A stretch of DNA of 64,000 nucleotides from Sedimentitalea todarodis (GTDB lineage Bacteria > Pseudomonadota > Alphaproteobacteria > Rhodobacterales > Rhodobacteraceae): NCBI RefSeq assembly GCF_032595355.1, contig NZ_JASMWN010000019.1:1-64000 (forward strand), given 5' to 3'. The notes under the pieces are model-generated. The model was not told the DNA's origin and made no database searches. It saw only the letters and a list, made by a program, of their open reading frames with translations. Position numbers and translations under genes: made by a program. Position 1 is the stretch's first letter. Every line of letters begins with the position of its first letter. Positions 59,015 through 64,000 of the stretch are shown piece after piece.

Positions 59015-60079
59015 ATGAATGATGCTACGAACCTGCTAGACGAGTTGAACGACCGTTCGCGCGAAGTGTTTCGGCGCGTTGTCGAGGGGTATCTGGAAAC
59101 CGGTGACCCGATCGGCAGCCGCACTCTGACCCGAACGCTCAGCGAAAAGGTCAGCGCCGCAACGATACGCAACGTGATGCAGGATCTCGAATATCTGGGC
59201 CTGCTGAACAGTCCGCATGTCAGCGCGGGCCGTATCCCGACGCAGGTTGGATTGCGGATGTTCGTCGATGGGTTGCTCGAAGTCGGAGACCTGCAGGACA
59301 CCGACCGTCAGATGCTCGACGACACGGTAAAGCGGAACTCCAATGACGTTGGCAACATGCTCGACCGTCTGGGATCGGCGCTGTCCGGTGTCACGCATGG
59401 GGCGTCATTGGTCCTGACACCCAAGCATGAAGCGGACATTCGGCATATCGAATTCGTGTCACTGGCGCATGATCGCGCCCTAGTGGTGATCGTGTTCTCC
59501 GATGGCCATGTGGAGAATCGCCTGTTCACGCCGCCGCCCGGCCAAACCCCCAGTTCGATGCGCGAGGCGGCAAATTTTCTGAACGCCTTGATCGAAGGCC
59601 GCACTCTGAGCGAAGTGAGAAAAAGCATCCAGACAGATATCAATGCCCGGCGTCAGGAAATCGACCGCTTGGCACGGGATATGGTCGAAAGTGGCCTGGC
59701 GGTCTGGGAGGGCGAGGGCGAGGAAACCGACCGGTTGATCGTGAGGGGGCGCGCGAATCTGTTGGGCGGCGAGGACGATGGAGAAGAGTTGGAGCGCATT
59801 CGCAGCCTGTTTGACGACCTCGAACGCAAGCGGGACATCGAGGAATTCCTGCAACTCACCGAAGAAGGTGAAGGCGTGCGCATTTTTATCGGCTCGGAGA
59901 ACAAACTTTTCTCACTTTCGGGTTCCTCTTTGGTTGTGTCTCCCTATATGAACGCTGATCGAAAGATCATTGGCGCGGTGGGAGTGATTGGCCCAACGCG
60001 CCTCAATTACGGGCGGATAGTGCCGATTGTGGACTACACGGCGCAGCTGGTAGGTCGGTTGATTTCTGACCGCAGTTAG
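59015..60079 (+). CDS. hrcA: Heat-inducible transcription repressor HrcA
   Basis: HrcA (354 aa) binds CIRCE elements and represses groESL/dnaK-type genes, with GroEL as the thermal signal. The N-terminal winged helix is ETGDPIGSRTLTRTLSEKVS, followed by SPHVSAGRIPTQVGLRMFVD and the PYMNADRKIIGAVGVIGPTR end. The start at 59015 has AAGGA upstream; an in-frame ATG at 58970 adds a non-conserved stretch. No CIRCE sequence was seen in this intergenic region. grpE follows 9 bp later. Confidence 0.93.
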   Translation: MNDATNLLDELNDRSREVFRRVVEGYLETGDPIGSRTLTRTLSEKVSAATIRNVMQDLEYLGLLNSPHVSAGRIPTQVGLRMFVDGLLEVGDLQDTDRQMLDDTVKRNSNDVGNMLDRLGSALSGVTHGASLVLTPKHEADIRHIEFVSLAHDRALVVIVFSDGHVENRLFTPPPGQTPSSMREAANFLNALIEGRTLSEVRKSIQTDINARRQEIDRLARDMVESGLAVWEGEGEETDRLIVRGRANLLGGEDDGEELERIRSLFDDLERKRDIEEFLQLTEEGEGVRIFIGSENKLFSLSGSSLVVSPYMNADRKIIGAVGVIGPTRLNYGRIVPIVDYTAQLVGRLISDRS

Positions 60080-60088
60080 AGGTGAAAG

Positions 60089-60652
60089 ATGGCAGAGCCA
60101 AAGAACGACGATTTTCTGGATGATCTCGCGGCGATGGAAGCCGAGGCAGACGCGGAAGAACTGGCAGAGCTTGACGATGATGCGATCGAGTTGGATTCGA
60201 TCCGCGCGGAACGCGATGAATACAAGGATCGCTATATGCGAACCCTGGCCGAGGCAGAGAATTCACGCAAACGCTCCGAGCGGGCCCGGGTCGAGGCCGA
60301 GCGTTACGGCGGGTCGCGCCTGGCGCGGGATGTCTTGCCGGTCTATGACAACATGAAACGCGCGCTCGATACCATCACGGACGAACAGCGTGCGGCATCT
60401 TCGGCCCTGATCGAAGGCATCGAACTGACGATGCGCGAGTTGGTTAATGTGTTCGGCAAGCACGGTATCGAAGTGATTTCGCCCGAAGTTGGTGACCGGT
60501 TTGATCCCAAGATGCACGAAGCCATGTTCGAAGCCCCGCTTCCCGGAACCAAGGCCGGCGACATCATCCAGGTCTCGGCCGAAGGTTTCATGCTACACGA
60601 CCGGCTGTTGCGCCCTGCGCAGGTTGGGGTTTCGTCGACACCTGCATCCTGA
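60089..60652 (+). CDS. grpE: Nucleotide exchange factor GrpE
   Basis: GrpE (187 aa) exchanges ADP for ATP on DnaK. It has an acidic, coiled-coil N-terminal half (EAEADAEELAELDDD and onward) and the typical DVLPVYDNMKRALDTI and FDPKMHEAMFEAPLPGTK segments. It ends in the convergent mutS gene's terminator. Confidence 0.95.
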   Translation: MAEPKNDDFLDDLAAMEAEADAEELAELDDDAIELDSIRAERDEYKDRYMRTLAEAENSRKRSERARVEAERYGGSRLARDVLPVYDNMKRALDTITDEQRAASSALIEGIELTMRELVNVFGKHGIEVISPEVGDRFDPKMHEAMFEAPLPGTKAGDIIQVSAEGFMLHDRLLRPAQVGVSSTPAS

Positions 60653-60674
60653 CATCGGCACATTGAAACACACC

Positions 60675-60703
60675 GAGGCGGTCAGGTTTTGGCCGCCTCT
60701 TTC
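60675..60703. terminator. Intrinsic terminator between grpE and mutS
   Basis: GAGGCGGTCA pairs with TGGCCGCCTC (one wobble) around GGTTT. A short T-run follows at 60700-60702 on the grpE strand. It overlaps the mutS 3' end and lies 23 bp after the grpE stop. Confidence 0.7.
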
Positions 60704-63315
60704 AGTTTGTAGATCAGGTCGAGCGCGGCTTTCGGCGAAAGCTCGTCCGGATGAATGGACTCGAGCAGGTCCAGCGCCGGTGATGCCACCGGTGCAGGCA
60801 GAGGCGGCGGGGCGGCGGAAAACAGAGGCAGATCGTCGATCAGCGCCTTTTGCGTGGCACCACCTTCGCGTTCGCCTTCTTCCAGAGCCTTGAGTACGAC
60901 ACGCGCACGGTCGAGGACCGACTGGGGAAGCCCGGCCAATTGTGCGACCTGCACACCATATGACCGGTCCGCCGCGCCCTTGCGAACCTCGTGCAGAAAG
61001 ATCACTTCGCCCTGCCACTCCTTGACCGCGACGGTGGCGTTGTCCACACCGGGTAGCTTTCCGGCCAGCGCCGTCAGTTCGTGGTAGTGCGTCGCAAACA
61101 GCGCACGGCACTGGTTGCTGGCATGTAGGTGTTCAAGCGTCGCCCAGGCGATGGAGAGGCCGTCATAAGTGGCGGTGCCTCGCCCGATCTCGTCAAGGAT
61201 CACCAGCGCGCGATCGTCGGCCTGATTGAGGATCGCTGCGGTTTCGACCATCTCGACCATAAAGGTGGACCGTCCACGCGCCAGATCGTCCGAGGCCCCG
61301 ACGCGGCTGAAGAGTTGGCTGATCACACCGATATGGGCAGACGCGGCAGGCACATAGCTGCCGATCTGGGCCAGCAGCGCGATCAGTGCATTCTGGCGAA
61401 GGAAAGTTGATTTACCGGCCATGTTCGGCCCGGTCAGCAACCAGATCGCGGCGCCGGACGTGGCGGTCAGATCGCAATCGTTCGCGATGAAACTGTCGCC
61501 CCCTTGCTGGCGCAGGGCCTGTTCCACGACAGGGTGCCGTCCTCCGGTGATGGCGAAACTGCGACCGCTATCGACTCGCGGACGACACCAGTTCTCGGCT
61601 CGGGCAAGGTCGGCGAGTGCGGCAGCCAGATCAAGCTCCGCCAGCGCGCGGGCGGCCCCATTCAAACGGGCGGCTTGGTCAAGAATAGAGCCTCTTAGCC
61701 CTTCGTAGAGCCGCTTTTCGATCTCAAGCGCCCGATTGCCCGCGTTCAGGATCTTGGTTTCCATCTCGCTGAGTTCGACGGTGGTGAAACGAACCTGATT
61801 GGCCGTCGTCTGGCGGTGGATATAGCTTTCGGACAGGGGTGCCGAGAGCATCTTTTCCGCGTGGGTCGATGTCGTTTCGATGAAATAGCCCAACACGTTG
61901 TTGTGCTTGATCTTGAGCGAAGCGATGCCGGTGTGTTCCGCATAACGTTTCTGAAGCCCCGCGATGACCGAGCGGCCTTCGTCACGCAAGGTGCGTGCCT
62001 CGTCCAGATCAGGATCATATCCGGCAGCCACGAATCCACCATCGCGTGTCAAGAGCGGCGGTTCGGCAACGAGCGCGGCATCAAGCAGGGCAGACAGATC
62101 ATCAAAGCCGGTCAGGTCACTAACGGCGCTCGCAAGGAGCGGCGGCAACTCGCACGCCTGGCAATGGCGGGCAATGGCCGCCGCCTGCTCCAGCGCGTTG
62201 CGGACAGCCGCGAGATCTCGTGGGCCGCCACGATCCAGCGACAGCCGCGACAGGGCGCGGTCAAGGTCGGGGGTCTTGCGCAGGGCGGCACGCAGATCGC
62301 CGGAGAGTCGATCCTGTTCGATGGCAAAATCCACCGCCGCCAAACGTGATTGCAAGATATCGAGGTTTCGCGACGGGCTGGACAGGCGTTGTTCGAGCAG
62401 GCGCGCACCACCCGGCGTGACGGTGCGGTCTATCACGGCAAGAAGCGATCCGGCACGGCTGCCTGCAAGGGATCGGGTCAGCTCCAGATTGCGCCGCGTT
62501 GCGGCATCGATCTGAACCACCCGGTCCTCGGATTCACGCACTGGGGTCTGCAACAGCGGCAAGCGGCCCTTCTGCGTGAGTTCCAGGTAGTCTATCAGCG
62601 CGCCCATCGCCGAAATCTCGGCCCGTCCAAAGCTGCCGAATGCCTCAAGCGTGCCGACGGAAAACAAGGCGCAAAGACGCTTCTCGGCAGCGGTACTGTC
62701 AAAGCTGGCCCGGCCAAGTGGAGAAAGGGCGACACCCAGATCATTGGCAATGTCGTGTAGCCCATCGGTGGCACCATCCGTGACAATCAACTCTGACGGT
62801 GCCAGCCGGGCGAGTTCCGGCCCGAGACGCGCCCGGTGCAGCGGCATTACGTGAAACGCACCGGTCGAGATATCGGCCCATGCGAGGGCGGATTGATCGC
62901 GAACTTCGGAAAAAGCGGCGAGGAAATTGTGGCGTCGGGCTTCGAGCAGCGCGTCTTCGGTCAGCGTGCCGGGTGTGACGAGGCGGACGACCTCGCGCTT
63001 GACCACAGATTTTGAGCCGCGCTTCTTGGCCTCGGCCGGGCTTTCCATCTGTTCACAAACCGCGACGCGAAATCCCTTGCGGATCAGCGTCAGAAAATAA
63101 CCTTCGGCCGCATGTACCGGGACCCCGCACATCGGGATATCGGCGCCGTCGTGTTTGCCGCGCTTGGTCAGCGCGATGTCCAGCGCTTCGGCGGCTGCAA
63201 CCGCGTCGTCAAAGAACATCTCGTAGAAATCACCCATGCGATAGAACAGCAGCGCGTCCTGATGCTCGGCCTTGATCTCAAGATATTGCGCCATCATTGG
63301 CGTGACATTGGCCAC
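60682..63315 (-). CDS. mutS: DNA mismatch repair protein MutS
   Basis: MutS (877 aa) recognises mismatches. It shows the mismatch-binding FYRMGDFYEMFFDDA segment (the Phe-X-Glu reading wedge) and the ATPase motifs WLLTGPNMAGKSTFLRQ (Walker A) and LVILDEIGRGTATYDGLSIA (Walker B). The helix-turn-helix and C-terminal dimer region lie at the end. It is isolated and opposite the malic enzyme gene. Confidence 0.97.
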   Translation of the reverse strand: MANVTPMMAQYLEIKAEHQDALLFYRMGDFYEMFFDDAVAAAEALDIALTKRGKHDGADIPMCGVPVHAAEGYFLTLIRKGFRVAVCEQMESPAEAKKRGSKSVVKREVVRLVTPGTLTEDALLEARRHNFLAAFSEVRDQSALAWADISTGAFHVMPLHRARLGPELARLAPSELIVTDGATDGLHDIANDLGVALSPLGRASFDSTAAEKRLCALFSVGTLEAFGSFGRAEISAMGALIDYLELTQKGRLPLLQTPVRESEDRVVQIDAATRRNLELTRSLAGSRAGSLLAVIDRTVTPGGARLLEQRLSSPSRNLDILQSRLAAVDFAIEQDRLSGDLRAALRKTPDLDRALSRLSLDRGGPRDLAAVRNALEQAAAIARHCQACELPPLLASAVSDLTGFDDLSALLDAALVAEPPLLTRDGGFVAAGYDPDLDEARTLRDEGRSVIAGLQKRYAEHTGIASLKIKHNNVLGYFIETTSTHAEKMLSAPLSESYIHRQTTANQVRFTTVELSEMETKILNAGNRALEIEKRLYEGLRGSILDQAARLNGAARALAELDLAAALADLARAENWCRPRVDSGRSFAITGGRHPVVEQALRQQGGDSFIANDCDLTATSGAAIWLLTGPNMAGKSTFLRQNALIALLAQIGSYVPAASAHIGVISQLFSRVGASDDLARGRSTFMVEMVETAAILNQADDRALVILDEIGRGTATYDGLSIAWATLEHLHASNQCRALFATHYHELTALAGKLPGVDNATVAVKEWQGEVIFLHEVRKGAADRSYGVQVAQLAGLPQSVLDRARVVLKALEEGEREGGATQKALIDDLPLFSAAPPPLPAPVASPALDLLESIHPDELSPKAALDLIYKLKEAAKT

Positions 63316-63452
63316 AGATTGTCCCCCGGTCTTCGCAACCTGCGCGACCTTACAAACGCCCAGGACGCGGCGAAAGGCGAAAACGCATTCCTGTTGAGGC
63401 TCGCGGAGCGGCGGGGTATGACGCCTGAACCGCAGATAGGAGAACGCCGGTC

Positions 63453-64000
63453 ATGGCCAAGTTGAAGTACACCCGCGATGAAGCCTTGACGTTTCATCTG
63501 GAGCCGACTCCGGGAAAGTTCGAAATACAAGCCACGGTGCCGATGAACACACAGCGGGACCTGTCGCTGGCCTATTCTCCAGGCGTTGCCATCCCATGCG
63601 AAGAAATCGCGGCGAACCCGGAAACCGCCTATGACTACACCAACAAGGGCAACCTCGTGGCGGTGATTTCCAACGGCACCGCCGTTCTGGGTTTGGGCAA
63701 TCTGGGCGCGCTGGGGTCGAAACCGGTGATGGAGGGCAAGGCCGTCCTGTTCAAGCGGTTTGCCGATGTGAACAGCATCGATATCGAACTGGACACCGAG
63801 GACGTCGCCGATTTCTGCAAGGCTGTCAGGCTGATGGCACCGACTTTCGGTGGCATCAACCTGGAAGATATCAAGGCTCCGGATTGTTTCATCATCGAAC
63901 AACAGCTCAAGGAAGAGCTGGATATTCCGGTCTTTCACGATGATCAGCACGGCACCGCCGTTATTTGCGCGGCCGGCCTGATCAACGCGCTGCATTTGTC
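63453..64000 (+). CDS. maeB: NADP-dependent malic enzyme (partial, N-terminal part)
   Basis: The frame from ATG 63453 (MAKLKYTRDEALTFHLEPTP) runs off the window after about 182 residues. Malic-enzyme segments are clear: LSLAYSPGVAIPCEEIAANP, NGTAVLGLGNLGALGSKPVM, FGGINLEDIKAPDCFIIEQQ and PVFHDDQHGTAV. In alphaproteobacteria the NADP form usually carries a C-terminal phosphotransacetylase-like domain, which would lie outside the window. The start is set by AGGAGA about 9 bp upstream. Confidence 0.92.
   Translation, partial: MAKLKYTRDEALTFHLEPTPGKFEIQATVPMNTQRDLSLAYSPGVAIPCEEIAANPETAYDYTNKGNLVAVISNGTAVLGLGNLGALGSKPVMEGKAVLFKRFADVNSIDIELDTEDVADFCKAVRLMAPTFGGINLEDIKAPDCFIIEQQLKEELDIPVFHDDQHGTAVICAAGLINALHL

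Noticed and set aside
62849..62857. ACGTGAAAC resembling half of parS inside mutS
   Set aside because: Only one half of the palindrome is present; the left half mismatches at most positions.

Overview
The window is a GC-rich chromosomal segment of an alphaproteobacterium, most likely a Rhodobacteraceae of the Roseobacter group. The evidence is the gene order fxsA-secB-dnaQ-coaE-aroE-maf | hemJ-rho-mnmE-mnmG-rsmG-parA-parB, AddAB instead of RecBCD, long-form PstC/PstA, TTAA-N7-TTAA CtrA-type sites and two perfect parS sites. No rRNA, tRNA or CRISPR array was seen. It is mostly core chromosome, with a few accessory transport and catabolic modules.

Layout. 0-3.7 kb: end of an unrecognised gene, then a one-carbon/folate block (fhs, folD and a second divergent folD). 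3.7-10.3 kb: an EamA exporter, a membrane-anchored AraC-type regulator, and a four-gene ABC export operon (HlyD adaptor, ATPase, two FtsX-like permeases). 10.3-20.3 kb: reductive pyrimidine catabolism. It holds preT-preA (dihydropyrimidine dehydrogenase), hydA (dihydropyrimidinase), a beta-ureidopropionase-type amidohydrolase, a four-gene NMT1/THI5-type ABC importer and a RutR-like TetR regulator. Two similar operator palindromes each end 42 bp upstream of the first gene of an operon. 20.5-21.0 kb: a truncated haemoglobin. 21.4-27.6 kb: the phosphate regulon pstSCAB-phoU-phoB with a Pho box. 27.9-28.9 kb: an orphan tyrosine recombinase. 29.0-39.6 kb: a PAS protein behind a CtrA-type site, then tsaE, amgK/murU-like cell-wall recycling genes, addB, addA and trxA. 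39.6-45.9 kb: DUF1127, hslVU with a sigma-32-like promoter, an MFS transporter, smr, a Tim44-domain gene, fxsA and secB. 45.9-58.9 kb: the presumed replication origin and segregation region. 59.0-64.0 kb: hrcA-grpE, mutS and the start of an NADP-type malic enzyme gene.

The best candidate for the chromosome origin is the roughly 400 bp AT-rich gap between maf and hemJ (about 48.56-48.97 kb). Near-consensus DnaA boxes lie beside a perfect TTAA-N7-TTAA site, an AT-rich tract follows, and the flanking operons run outward on both sides. Two exact parS sequences lie 3.4 and 5.3 kb away inside mnmG and rsmG, just before parAB. I did not find a wholly new multi-gene system. The most interesting leads are the origin architecture, the paired pyrimidine operators, a FolD paralogue lacking the catalytic lysine, the membrane AraC/ABC export module, and a short stop-codon-linked repeat (TAGAGCGTTTCGCG).
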